Below are positions 23,440-33,935 of a DNA stretch of 64,000 nucleotides, piece by piece. This DNA comes from Loripinus fragilis (lineage: Eukaryota > Mollusca > Bivalvia > Lucinida > Lucinidae), in the NCBI GenBank assembly GCA_964019695.1, contig OZ026515.1:138560549-138624548 (forward strand), given 5' to 3'. Numbering within the stretch: position 1 is the stretch's first letter; each line of letters starts with the position of its first letter. The translations under genes were made by a program, and so were the position numbers. The notes under the pieces were generated by a model. The model was not told where the DNA came from. It did not search any database and worked only from the letters and a program-made list of their open reading frames with translations.

Positions 23440-23530
23440 TGCTCAAAAAAATGTCTCATTGAGACAGTTCTTACCATCTCATTGAGACGGTTCTTTTGAG
23501 TACCCACAACATGTGTTTTGGTTGAAAAAT
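23440..23530. mobile_element. H1 hairpin copy, partly duplicated
   Basis: GTCTCATTGAGACAGTTCTT is followed by a second ATCTCATTGAGACGG arm and TTTTGAGTACCCACAACATG. The centre of the hairpin has been doubled. Confidence 0.65.
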
Positions 23531-23557
23531 AAATTTTGATTACACACCTTTATTTTG

Positions 23558-23746
23558 TTTGTTTGATTTGATTCTTTACGTCCCATCAACAATCTTTCAG
23601 TTAAACAGGAACAGGTCTTCCTGGGTTGAACCAGTACTAAGCTAGGATAAATGTGTCTTGCTCAAGGACCACAACACAGTGACGCCGGTGAGGCTCAAAC
23701 CCCGACCCCGCGGTCTCGAGTCAAGCACTCTACCACTGAGCTCCCT
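23558..23746 (-). mobile_element. SINE family 1, full length
   Basis: Flanked by a perfect 12-bp duplication ACCTTTATTTTG at 23546-23557 and 23747-23758. The tRNA-like head includes GAGCTCAGTGGTAGAGTGC and the body includes CTTGAGCAAGACACATTTAT. Confidence 0.9.
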
Positions 23747-23966
23747 ACCTTTATTTTGAGGCCTACCTTTACTGCTCACCTCTTTCGAGCTAGACCTTGT
23801 AACAAATAAACCTATCTTCAGTGTTTGCCACATGGTTAAGCTTAATCCGACCTGCTGAGCTGCATGTATTGAGCCAGAATATTGAATTGTTTACAGGCTG
23901 CAAGTTTAGCTATTATACTTTCCATAAAGGGAATTACAATGGCGCTGATCAGACTGCACGAATGTA

Positions 23967-24103
23967 CAGGCACAGGAGCTTGAAGTTCTAGCCTTAAATC
24001 ACCTCTATAGCCTCACAACCAAAAGCTCACAATGTCATTATGAGATTTTCGGTTTTAGGGTTTAGAAGTGATACATGTATAAGGATAGAACTTCAAGCTC
24101 CTG
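23967..24103. repeat. Inverted repeat around a short spacer
   Basis: ACAGGAGCTTGAAGTTCTA near 23970 faces ATAGAACTTCAAGCTCCTG near 24084. The ACTGCACGAATGTACAGGC and GTCTGCGCCTTTG blocks outside the arms suggest a MITE of the GATCAGACTG type. Confidence 0.5.
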
Positions 24104-24409
24104 TGGTGCTGGCTGGTCTGCGCCTTTGTTTGCATGTGAGAGTTAGGTTTCCTCACATCAAGGTCTCTTTACCCTAAGAATGGAACATGTTCATTTTACA
24201 GCCTGATGAGGTTGTGATTTAATGGCAAATAGTGTGATCCCTCATTATACCACTTATAAGGAGTTGTCTGATCTGGGCTTACACTGTATGCAATGTTACT
24301 TCATCAAATATTTTGAGTAAATACTGTCGATCTTCTTACAGTGGATTCCTGCTTTCTAAAATTCCTGGTGTTAAATGAATTTATCACGATAATCTGAAAC
24401 CTTTTTGCC

Positions 24410-24625
24410 TCCTGGGTGATTCTTCATGCTTTTTTGTCATCTGCTGATTTTTTTTCAAAATTAACTTTTTCGAAAAATTATTTCAGGAATACCCCCAGAG
24501 TGTCAAGAGAGTGTCAAAATCAGAGTGTCAAACAGTTTGGATCCAAATCAGGTCAGCCAGGCCTTATCTAGAGCCAAATTGTTTGCTTAAGTTAGCAGCA
24601 GACGACACTAGGAGGTAAAGAGTTT
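24410..24625. mobile_element. MITE M4, decayed
   Basis: GTCATCTGCTGATTTTTT and AGCAGCAGACGACACTAGGA surround AACAGTTTGGATCC and GAGCCAAATTGTTTGC. The same family is at 33405 and 33676. Confidence 0.5.
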
Positions 24626-24989
24626 AATTCCAAACTTTTTTTCTTACAAATTTTATTTCATATTGATAAAATTACAGAATATTTTAAAATAAGATCATTT
24701 CTTTATCTGACAGCAATTTAAAAGATTGTTTATCATCAAGTGATGGGTGAATGAAAATTTAATGAATATACACTGTTTTAATCATTCTACTTTTTACCAT
24801 CCTCGGCAACCCAGGCGTAACCCATTCCGTTACACTGCATTCATGATGAAAGGAGTGAAACGGAATGCTTCACCCCTGGGTAAACGAGGATGCTTTTTAC
24901 CAGTTATAAACCATTTTGGGAACTTAACATTTTCTATTTCTCAAAGACCAGCTAAGATAAGAATGGTGATTATATATCATTTTCTTATT

Positions 24990-25195
24990 TCATACCCCAA
25001 ACATGTTTTGGGTACTCAAAAGAACCATCTCAATGAGACTATTCTTTTGAGCACCCAAAACACATGTAAAAACTGATCTGGATCCAGACTGTTTGACACT
25101 CTGATAATGTTCCTGAAAGACTTTTTTTGGAAAAAAAGTTAATTTTAAAAAAGTCAGCAGACGACAACTAAAGCATGAAAAATTACCCAGCATGA
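24990..25195. mobile_element. H1 hairpin followed by an M4 half-element
   Basis: The hairpin GGGTACTCAAAAGAACCATC/ACTATTCTTTTGAGCACCC is followed without gap by GATCCAGACTGTTTGACACT and GTCAGCAGACGACAACTAA, ending in ATTACCCAGCATG, as in M4. Confidence 0.6.
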
Positions 25196-25241
25196 AAGAG
25201 ATATAAAGTGTGCACAACTGCAGCTGATGACAAATTTTGTT

Positions 25242-25521
25242 TTTCGTTTGTTTGATTTGAGGTATTACTTCCCAGACAACAGCTATGGTCATGTCGAGAC
25301 GGTCAGTTCACCTAACCACACTTTTCCCCTGAGCAAGCTTGACTAAGTGGTTAACCAGTACTTCATGCATGACAACAACCTTTTTGAATCAGCGGAAGCA
25401 GAATGATTGTAGAAATTATTTTAGGATCAATCTCTACTAAAGTATGAGACCGGGCCGGCATCGAACTCGAGACCCCTGGACATGCTGTCGGACTCGCTAC
25501 CGACTGCATTACGGGGCCTGG
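25242..25521 (-). mobile_element. SINE family 2, copy 2
   Basis: Same head (AGGCCCCGTAATGCAGTCGG on the - strand) and body as the copy at 22433, with internal deletions. Confidence 0.75.
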
Positions 25522-25829
25522 TGACAATTTTTTGTGGAAAATAAAGCTTGATTCATGTGAATCATCTGCTCACATGTAATATCAAGCCTTACTTTTTTTC
25601 TTAGGCAGGGACTAAATTTGAAAATGTATGCGGAAAATTTGAGGGGGGGGGGGGTAAAATATGGCAGTCCAAAAAGCACAATATTAAATAAATTATAAAA
25701 TATTAGATTTCCAACAAAATTTAATCACAGTTATCTAAACACCAGTCCTCAAATCTACTGAATATCATCTAGATTGACAGCAATTTACCTCGCCCAATTT
25801 TTTCAAAGTGCTCTCAAAAAAAGAAGCAC

Positions 25830-26067
25830 CTGGCCCCCGAGGTTATAAAACTTTTTCGTGCTCAACTGAACCGAGCACAAAATTTCAATGGCTAATAAAA
25901 ACTAAATACGAAAAATAAGGAAGTTTATTGCGTTTAGTCTCTCAGATGTTGTATTTATCATGCTTATAAATGTTAAAATGCCAACAATTGTTGGCAATTG
26001 TTGGCATTTTAACATATATGAGCAGGATAAATTCAGTGCAAGAAAGTTTTATAACCTCGGGGCCTGA
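25830..26067. mobile_element. MITE M3 with a central palindrome
   Basis: Ends GCCCCCGAGGTTATAAAACT and AGTTTTATAACCTCGGGGCC are inverted. In the middle, 25971-25990 and 25995-26014 form a perfect 20-bp-arm palindrome (TGTTAAAATGCCAACAATTG) with a 4-base loop. Confidence 0.75.
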
Positions 26068-26109
26068 TTCTCAAATAGATATTTTCTTATTGTCTGTCAT
26101 AATGTACTT

Positions 26110-26400
26110 GCAGTTTGTGCAAATTTTTAACAAGTAACCCAGGCCCCTTAGTGGAACCTTTAAAACCTTTAGAAACCTTTAATTTGGTTGCAATCCATTT
26201 AAAACCTTTAATTTGGCTGAAAAACCTTTAATAACCTTTATTTTGATTAATAAACCTTTAAATTTTGCAAGATCTGTTAGAACATAAAAAATTGACCATA
26301 AGTACATGTACCAGTATGTTGATGAAACAAACTTTATTTTGCCTAAAATAGCCTTTATAAAAAACCTTTCATTTCATGAGAGTTTGCTAGGGGGCCTGAA
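26110..26400. repeat. AACCTTTAA-rich low-complexity tract
   Basis: Irregular repetition of AACCTTTAATTTGG-like words between 26145 and 26260, then ordinary AT-rich sequence. Confidence 0.5.
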
Positions 26401-26753
26401 GTAACCACAGCATACACTCCACTGGACAATAAGGAAAGACGATAAAAATTTATGTTCCATGCTAGGTTACCGATACATATTAACAGGTAGCAAGGCTTTG
26501 TTCATAAGCCCCCTGGTTTTGTTTAAATCTCCCCACACACAATTTCAGAAACTTCAAATAATTTATTGTAAAAGATAGAATGTGATACATGCCAAAAGAA
26601 AAACAGACTCATAGCGCCTTATAAGGTTACAGATAGGATGTGTATCTGCGTAATTACTCAATTAAAATCAGTGAAAAAGCAATATTAATAAAATAAATGC
26701 GTTCTGAAAATTCATTATAAAACTGGTTTATGCAAAGGATTAGAACATAACTA

Positions 26754-27329
26754 CAGTAAAATCTGTCTTAAGCAGCCACTCAAACAGAAGACCAAAAATT
26801 GGTTTTCAATACTGATTATCGCTTAAAGCTGCATAGTCTGTAACTTTTGATCTTTTAATTTTTGAAATAATGTTTCTATTTTTCAAGAACACAGTAAAAA
26901 ACTAAAAATCAGGAATACATTTTACCAATTTCGTAAATCTTTACAAATTATCAGTATCAAAACAACAGCATTTGTGTTAAAATTTGACTGTCTATAATTA
27001 TTGGAGGGACGCAAATAATTACCAACAAGAGAAAAAACACGTGTTTTTATAAGATAATTCACTTTTCCATGCAGTTTTCAGCTATAGTGAACAGATTTAT
27101 TGTGAAAGCTTAACTTAATTCTGCTTTTACAAATAATTTAAAATAAAAAAATAAAAAAATCGAAAAATGTTCATAGTTGCAGACTTAGTCTCTTTAATGC
27201 AGGTCAAAGTGTTGCAGAATGCTCCAAAAGAGTATTCTGCAATGCTTCTGACCTTCATTTAGCTACCATTTATCTTTAAGACCTTTGTTTTGTCTAGTTT
27301 TGAGTGGCCGCTTAAGACAGGTTTTACTG
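26754..27329. mobile_element. Tc1/mariner-type MITE M5 carrying a nested TTAA element
   Basis: Ends CAGTAAAATCTGTCTTAAG and the complement of CTTAAGACAGGTTTTACTG are flanked by TA on both sides. The uninterrupted copy at 30010-30215 shows that 26827-27193 is an insertion. Confidence 0.85.
26827..27193. mobile_element. TTAA-flanked MITE inserted in M5
   Basis: 367 bp flanked by TTAA at 26823-26826 and 27194-27197, with only one TTAA-like site expected in the empty M5 copy. Imperfect inverted ends contain TAGTCTGTAACT and the complement of AGTTGCAGACTT. TTAA target duplication is the mark of piggyBac-type transposition. Confidence 0.75.
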
Positions 27330-27554
27330 TATAATTAAACAAGGAGGTTCCAACAGTGATGTCATAATATGTTTTGGTACTAAATCTCATAGTTATTTTG
27401 AGTTAAAACGGTTTGGGGATTTACCTAGCGTCACTGGCATAAACTGTTTGTGGAAAAGTATACATGTCGAAATGACGACATGTTTACTATGACACTGGAA
27501 ATGTATTTTTTACAGACAGGGAACAATTTTACCACTGAACTGCTTACAACTACT

Positions 27555-27775
27555 GTCCTGCCAGCCAAGAGTAACAGTGATGTCATGTTTTGTGTACAAT
27601 TGTTAAGTTAAACATTAACTTGTACACTCCACTTGAGCTAATGCCAATTGATAGATCACTTGTGTATTAATCCTATCCACAGGATAGGATTAATACACAA
27701 GTGATCTATCGATTCTAAGTCCCTGATAACTTCGTAAACAAAACATGATGTCACCTTCATGGCTGGCATGACAGC
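27555..27775. repeat. Nested inverted repeat with perfect 29-bp-arm core
   Basis: 27650-27678 and 27682-27710 are perfect complements around a 3-base loop. Outside them, TGCCAGCC...ATGTCATGTTTTGT near 27558 faces ACAAAACATGATGTCA...GGCTGGCA near 27740, so the whole is a MITE-like foldback. Confidence 0.8.
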
Positions 27776-28799
27776 AGTTATTGTTAATTTATCTTATGGT
27801 TCCCATATATTTATGCAGTGTGATCTTTGTTTAGTAAACCAGTCAAGGCTGTCTGCTAAATGTGTCAAAATGAATGGCATAGCGAGGACAGAAAAGACGA
27901 ACGAAACAACATAAAAAACAAAAACAAACATAATTTAATCATATGAAACTGTCAGTGGAAGAAACAGAAATCATTTGTTAAGAGTAAACTTGAAAAACTT
28001 CTGATTGAAGTTTGAAACACCACAAATAACGTTGTAATTGGCATAATCAACAATATTTAGTGGTAAATCTGTAAGCCACCAAGAAATATGACGATGCAAA
28101 AGTAACTTATAAGTTATAGCATGTTTTGTTTATTTTACATTTTAATGGCTATGCAATTAAAATTCTGAAAAGCCAATTCTTTGGAAAAAGAGGAGTAACT
28201 AATCAATATCACCACAAAACCTTATCTGTAACCCTGCCTTTAACATCTCAAATTAGGGACAGTAGCAATAAATTAGTATACAGAGCATTCTGGTACTGTT
28301 CCCTATTATACAGTATGAGTGACCTGGTCCCCTTTTATTTGGGACTAGTAAAAAATTTCTGTTTCTGTGACAAGTATATAAAGACAGTGAGTTGATATAC
28401 ATGTAATTCTGATCTTACAATCTGTTCAGATATAGAAAGGCAGTATTTATATAAATATTATTTAAAGTTTACATTATTCTCTTACCATGCATGAAAAATG
28501 TATAAATATTTCAACAAATAAAAGCTAATTTAACATTGACAACAATAATAAAGATTTATCTATAGAACAATTGTACAAGGGCAGAGAAAAGAAAGGTCTG
28601 GGCCTAACCCAGTAAAAATCAACTTTGTTATTTTTTTTATCATACATGTAATACAAGGCCTTATAACTTTATCCACCAATTTTGATTTGTATGAAGATGT
28701 TTTGTAACAGCTCCAATATATTTTTACCCTTTTTCAAGCTTATCAATATTCTATCAAAAAAATGCATTGATCAACGATGTTGCACCTGAGAGCTATATA

Positions 28800-29300
28800 A
28801 TTCCATTCATTAAACTTGATAAACCACTCGTGGTTCACATATTTAGTAACGTTATATAATGACACCCGTATCAATATTGCATATTTATGCCATAATCTTA
28901 GTTTTGTCACACATAAAAAAACGTGATTTGAAAGTAGTTTTAGTGTCATATGATAAATAGAATATAATATACGTGCACCTGTATTATTAAATTCAGTAAA
29001 ATCACTGGGTCTGGTTCCCTGTAGACTGACAATTTACATGTAGAGGTAAAGATGTGAAAATTTTCAGCCAATCAGTGGACAGAAAATGGCTAATATGTCA
29101 AGTTGATTGGTTATCTGGGGATGTTATCTGTATAAGATTTAGAGACAGAATGGTTGAGTGATACCTGGACCTTTAATACTCCAGTCTGGTCTTTTAAACT
29201 TGAAACGAAAAAGCAATAAAATGCTTGGCAAAGCCTCACAAGTTAACTCTTTTCCCCAACTCATTTAATGAATTCAACAATACATGAGTACACATGTAAT
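28800..29300. repeat. Dispersed repeat, second copy of the 16545 family
   Basis: GATAAACCACTCGTGGTTCA and CATATGATAAATAGAATATA at the left, CCCCAACTCATTTAATGAATT at the right; an insertion of about 200 bp lies between them. Confidence 0.5.
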
Positions 29301-29394
29301 ATCCTCTATGTATGGTAACTGTACTGAAAATTTGAACGCTATTTTCTCTCTGTTCTCAAATGTTATCAGATCTGAAACTCAAAAAATGCTCGTC

Positions 29395-29545
29395 AGAACA
29401 GCAAACAGGGAAGACCCTGATCAGACTGCTTCTGAAGAAGCAGTCTGATCTGGGTCTGCCCTGTTGTCTGGGCTTTTGTGACAGGCAACTACTGTTCAAA
29501 ATTTTAGAACATTTCCTGTAGCAGATTTTGTAAAAACAGCAGATA
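29395..29545. mobile_element. H2-type MITE
   Basis: Centre 29419-29450 is the perfect 32-bp palindrome also found at 15690. AACAGGGAAGACCC and GGGTCTGCCCTGTT extend the arms. Confidence 0.75.
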
Positions 29546-30009
29546 AATCAGATTTGAACGATAAAGTTGGTGGACCTTGCATTGTAATTGTATGCCAAAA
29601 TATAGCATTGCTGATTTTTTCTAGGTTAGGCTGAGAACTTTTTAATCTGCTTGTGTATTTTGACTAGGAAAAACAATGTACACAAAATAGTGAAGAAATG
29701 AGCAATAATGCACCATCTTATTGGCAGTATCATACACAATATATAACTGTTTACCTTTGGCCTAAAATATTTGGGCAAGCGCATAAGATGTTGGTACCTA
29801 TAGCATAAGCGCAAAAGCCCCTTTTAAACCCATGCCTACATATCCAGCGAGGCTAAATATCTAAATTTTTGTCTAAGTCTTCTTCTACATCAAGAGTAGC
29901 AAATGCTCTGGAGTCTGTACATTTGCATTTGTGCAGGCTTGCCGAAGCATTCAATGCTCTGCAATGCGATAAGTACCAAAATCTCAAGTACTGGCTAATT
30001 TATATGGTA

Positions 30010-30215
30010 CAGTAAACCCTGTCTTAAGTGGCCACTCAAAAAGAAGACCAAAATTGGTTTTCAAGAAAATTATCACATAATGCAGGTTAAAAGTATTGCA
30101 GGATGCTCCAATGGGGAGCATTCTGCAATACTTTTGACCTTCATTAAGCTACCATTTGTTGTTAAGATCTTTGTTTTGTCTATTTTTGACTGGCCACTTA
30201 AGACATGTTTTACTG
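30010..30215. mobile_element. MITE M5, intact reference copy
   Basis: 206 bp between TA dinucleotides, with ends CAGTAAACCCTGTCTTAAGT and the complement of CTTAAGACATGTTTTACTG. The inner GTATTGCAGGATGCTCC and GGAGCATTCTGCAATAC form a second hairpin. Confidence 0.85.
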
Positions 30216-30327
30216 TATATACATTCTTAATTTCAAGCCAGTTTTAAGTTACATAGTTCTATATCTCTATGTCAAAAAAAGGATTTTTAGCAGAAAATTG
30301 TAATTAGTTTCTTACCTGTCAATGAAA

Positions 30328-30415
30328 ACATGTGTTTTTGGTGCTCAAACGAACCATCTCATTGAGACTGTTCTTTTGAGTACCCACAACATATGTTTTG
30401 GTTGAGAAAAAGAGA
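30328..30415. mobile_element. H1 hairpin copy
   Basis: GGTGCTCAAACGAACCATCT and CTGTTCTTTTGAGTACCC with the AACATATGTTTTGGTTGAG flank of H1. Confidence 0.65.
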
Positions 30416-30687
30416 AATAATTTTCTATTACACTCTTATCTGGAGGTCTGAGTTCCATGCATTGCTGTGGCGGCACATGATGATTGGCAAATAGAGGGGA
30501 TACTGACAGATACTAGTTGGCTTTCCCGGGATCTAAACTCTTTTCTAGAGAGGAAATTACTAGAGGCAGCAGGACTTTTGTTAACAGCATCATTCGGCTT
30601 CAAGACTGGCTTTCCCTTTTCAAAACTACCCCAAATCGTAATTTAGCCATAAGAAATATGGTTATCTATTCCAAAGCAATTCCAACA

Positions 30688-31007
30688 GGCCGCGTAGCCC
30701 AGTCGGTAACGTGTCTGGCTACAGATGCGTGTCTGACAGCAGATCCAGGGGTCATGAGTTCGATCCCGGCCCGGTCCCATACTTTCGTGGAGATTGATCA
30801 TGAAATAATTTCTACGGTCATTCTCCTCCCTTCTGCTGATTCATTCAAGAAGGGTTGTTGTCAGTTACAAGCGAAAGTATATGCACAAATTACTGGTTAA
30901 CCGCTTGTTCAAGCCTGCCCAGGAAAAAGTGTGGTTCAGTGAACTGACTGTCCCGCAATGACCATAGCTGTTGACTTGGGACGTAAAGCAACAAAAACAA
31001 ACAAACA
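30688..31007 (+). mobile_element. SINE family 2, copy 3
   Basis: Starts GGCCGCGTAGCCCAGTCGG, has the GTTCGATCCCGGCCCGG box and ends GACGTAAAGCAACAAAAAC plus AAACAAAC. It is the most complete copy and the only one on the + strand. Confidence 0.8.
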
Positions 31008-31029
31008 TGTAGATCCGTCTTGTAAGATA

Positions 31030-31223
31030 CAGTGCAGTCCCTTTATAACACACCATGTTATAACACAGATTTGGATATAACAGGGCCATGTTTTGGCTCC
31101 AAATTTTTTTTTACCATTGAGTTTTACAAGGAAATTATTGGAAAATGTACCTTTGTAAAATTCCATGGGGAAAAAATATTTGGGAGCCACAAAATAACTG
31201 TGTTATGATATGGGACTGCACTG
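31030..31223. mobile_element. TA-flanked MITE M6
   Basis: Ends CAGTGCAGTCCCTTTATAAC and the complement of ATATGGGACTGCACTG are flanked by TA, indicating a Tc1/mariner-type derivative of 194 bp. Confidence 0.8.
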
Positions 31224-31552
31224 TATCAAGAATCTCAATATCAAGATTTATAAATAATAAGCATATTTTTACCATTAAACTCTTCTAGAAAACCCTTATC
31301 ATGTTTATATTATAAAGGTTTTCCAAGAAATCCAGCCCCAGTTCCTGAAATGAGACCTAAACCTGAAAGTATGTGCTGCTTGAGTATGAAATATTCACTT
31401 CAAATTCAACTTACTTATTTTCAGTGAGGTCCCACAAGAGACATTTTGCTGCCAAACTTTTTATTTAAGCTATTTTGAGATCAAATAAAGCAGCCATGGT
31501 GAAAGTATTGACTAATGTAACAGCCTCTAGATGAGAGTGCATTTTTTCCAAC

Positions 31553-31640
31553 AAATCATGTTATGGGTTCTCAAAAAATCATATGTTGTGGGTACTCAAA
31601 AGAATGAGAGGGTTCTTTTGAGCAACTAAAACATATGTGC
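31553..31640. mobile_element. H1 hairpin copy, decayed
   Basis: TGTTGTGGGTACTCAAAAGA and GGTTCTTTTGAGCAACTAAA; the loop side of one arm is deleted. Confidence 0.55.
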
Positions 31641-32189
31641 TAACTGATAGCTAAGAAAATATTCACTATTTCCCCATAAAATGTCTGTCTTATAAGGCTT
31701 ATAATAACAATCTTAAGATCTGACAGCACTTCTTAATCTTTTTCTTTCTGTGCATGCAAATGACACACCTTCTGCTGAGTGTTCTTTAGAATGTTATAAG
31801 TTACTGTGAAGACTTGAGAATGTATCATATTGTAACACTCCAAATTTTAACTATTAACCCTTGTCCTGCTGAACCCGAGTCAGTTATATCCTCTTTAGAA
31901 AACAGTGTAGATGCTAAGATTCATGATATACATGGGTGTAAATCTATGCTCTACATTGTTTTGTGTTTTCCAGGCAACCACTGTACAATAAATATAGGCC
32001 ATAAATATATAAATGTATTGGAAACACACTGAACTGGCTGGCAAACAGAAGTGAATATGCTATTTTAAATTATTCAGCAGGACAAGGGATAATACAACAA
32101 AATGTACAATGTATTTGTCTCTGTCACCTCAAAATTCGGCTATCATATCTTTAATCCATTGAGTGCTTCTTTTAGGATTGACAAAAAGA

Positions 32190-32480
32190 TGAAGACCTTG
32201 ATCAGACTGCTTTAGAAACAGCAATCTGATTGAGTCTGCATTATTTGTTAACCCTTTAAGAACCAGAAAACTCAAAATGGGTACTTGAGCAAACAGTGAA
32301 GACCCTGATGAAATGCCTAATTCCGCCACATTATGCAGCATTTCATCAGGGTCTGAACTATTTGCTTAATAGACAAAATCAATATTCGGAGAGAAAAAAA
32401 AACTCAAAATATATAATGGACCATTCTGACCTAAATGCACCAAACTTTATAGAAAATTCCATTGGTCCTAAAAAGGATAA
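32190..32480. mobile_element. H2 fragment followed by MITE M2 reference copy
   Basis: 32190-32238 is an H2 core (GATCAGACTGCTTTAG). 32240-32480 is the uninterrupted M2: TTAACCCTTTAAGAACC, a CCTGATGAAATGC/GCATTTCATCAGG hairpin, and AAAATTCCATTGGTCCTAAA at the end. Confidence 0.7.
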
Positions 32481-32711
32481 GAATTTTTTTCAGAAAGCTA
32501 TTGCTTGTAATGTTAGAACAATTACCATACACAAGAAAGTATGAAGACAGATTATGACGTGTCAACCCTCATCCTGCTAATAAATTCTTGTCCTGAAAAT
32601 GTTGCCTGCTTTTTATGCCTGCTGCACATACTTAAATGCACTAAAGACTGTACATGTACTTTTGATCATAGAAGCAAACACTATTGAAGCAAACATATGA
32701 ACCCCAGGACT

Positions 32712-32895
32712 TAAGTTAAGAGTGTGTAACAAAAATTTAATTTGATTATTTCTCAACCAAAACATATGTTGTGGGTACTCAAAAGAACCGTCTCAATGAG
32801 ACGGTTCTTTTGAGCACCCAAAACATATGTTAGAACTGAGAGGTAAGAAAAAAATTACAATTTTACGATGAACAATTTTGTTTATCTAAACACAT
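32712..32895. mobile_element. Hairpin MITE H1, second full copy
   Basis: The same 23-bp-arm palindrome as at 13263, with one mismatch, lies at 32773-32819. Both flanks are conserved over about 70 bp each. Confidence 0.85.
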
Positions 32896-33404
32896 GAACC
32901 CTGATCATCCTAAGGGAGCATCTTTACTCAAACCTCTGCTATGGTAACTCAGTGAGAATCCACTGGTCCCATGGACAATGAATTTATGAGAATTCAATAT
33001 TAACCCCCAACACCCTGAAGTGTCGAACCAGGGTTTCAACAAGAAATGCCTACCAAACGAGTCAAATGCTCAACCACTGGTGAATTTGAAAAACACCTGC
33101 CCAAGGAAGAGAATTGAAAATGGGGTAATGTCATGCAATAGCCTACAAATGTAGGAATCCATCTATAGGCTTATTATATTACGTGACATTCCAAGATTTT
33201 CAATTCTCTTCCTAGGGCAGTTGTTTTTTAAAAATTAAAAAAAAAATCATTAATGCAAGAAATTTTAGCAAAATTATAAACTAAAGTACTTTTTGCTGTG
33301 AGATTTTTCTCCCATAAAGCCTATTTCAATGAGATTTTTGACAAAAATGAGCCTCACCCAAAATACTCCCTGGTAGTGTATGTAGCTTATTACAAAGGCT
33401 GGCA

Positions 33405-33625
33405 CATTAACTCTATACAGGTCTGCTAGTGTTGTCTGCTGATAGCCTTTGCTAAAATTTTGGAGCCAGATTGGGTCCATAAACTGATATAACTTGATAT
33501 CCAGATCCAAACTTTTTGATACTCTGATGCTGTTCCTGATAGATTTTTTTTTTTAAAAAGCTAAGTTTGAAAAAATTCAGTAGACGACACAAATTTTGGA
33601 AAAAAATTCCCAGCATGCAAATGGT
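33405..33625. mobile_element. MITE M4, copy a
   Basis: TTAACTCTATACAG...GTTGTCTGCTGATAGCCTTT at one end and AGTAGACGACACAAATTTTG...CCCAGCATGCAAATGGTTAA at the other, with GATCCAAACTTTTTGA inside. It lies downstream of the PWWP2A stop. Confidence 0.65.
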
Positions 33626-33675
33626 TAAAAGTCCCAATTGCGTTAATAAGAGCACACTGTGCTTTGCCCTCTACC

Positions 33676-33905
33676 CTCTGAACTCTTTGCCTGCTGCGGC
33701 GAATTTTGTCGTCTGCTGATGATCTTTGCTAATAGTTTGGACCCAGATCTGGCCGACTTACAGTCGGACCTGACCTGGATCCAAACTGTTTGCCACTCTG
33801 ATAGTGTTCCTGAAAGAATTTTTCGAAAAAGTTAAATTTTGAAAAGTCAGCAGATAACAAAAAAATCTGAAGAAAAATTCTCCAACATGTGAAGAAGAGT
33901 TAAAA
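33676..33905. mobile_element. MITE M4, copy b
   Basis: Begins AACTCTTTGCCTGCTGCGGC with GTCGTCTGCTGATG and ends with GTCAGCAGATAACAAA and AAGAGTTAA. An ACAGTCG/CGACTTA-type palindrome lies in the centre. Its right end is 31 bp from the PWWP2A stop codon, so it probably forms most of that gene's 3' UTR. Confidence 0.7.
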
Positions 33906-33935
33906 AGGTGAATATTACAAGATTGATTAGGAAAG

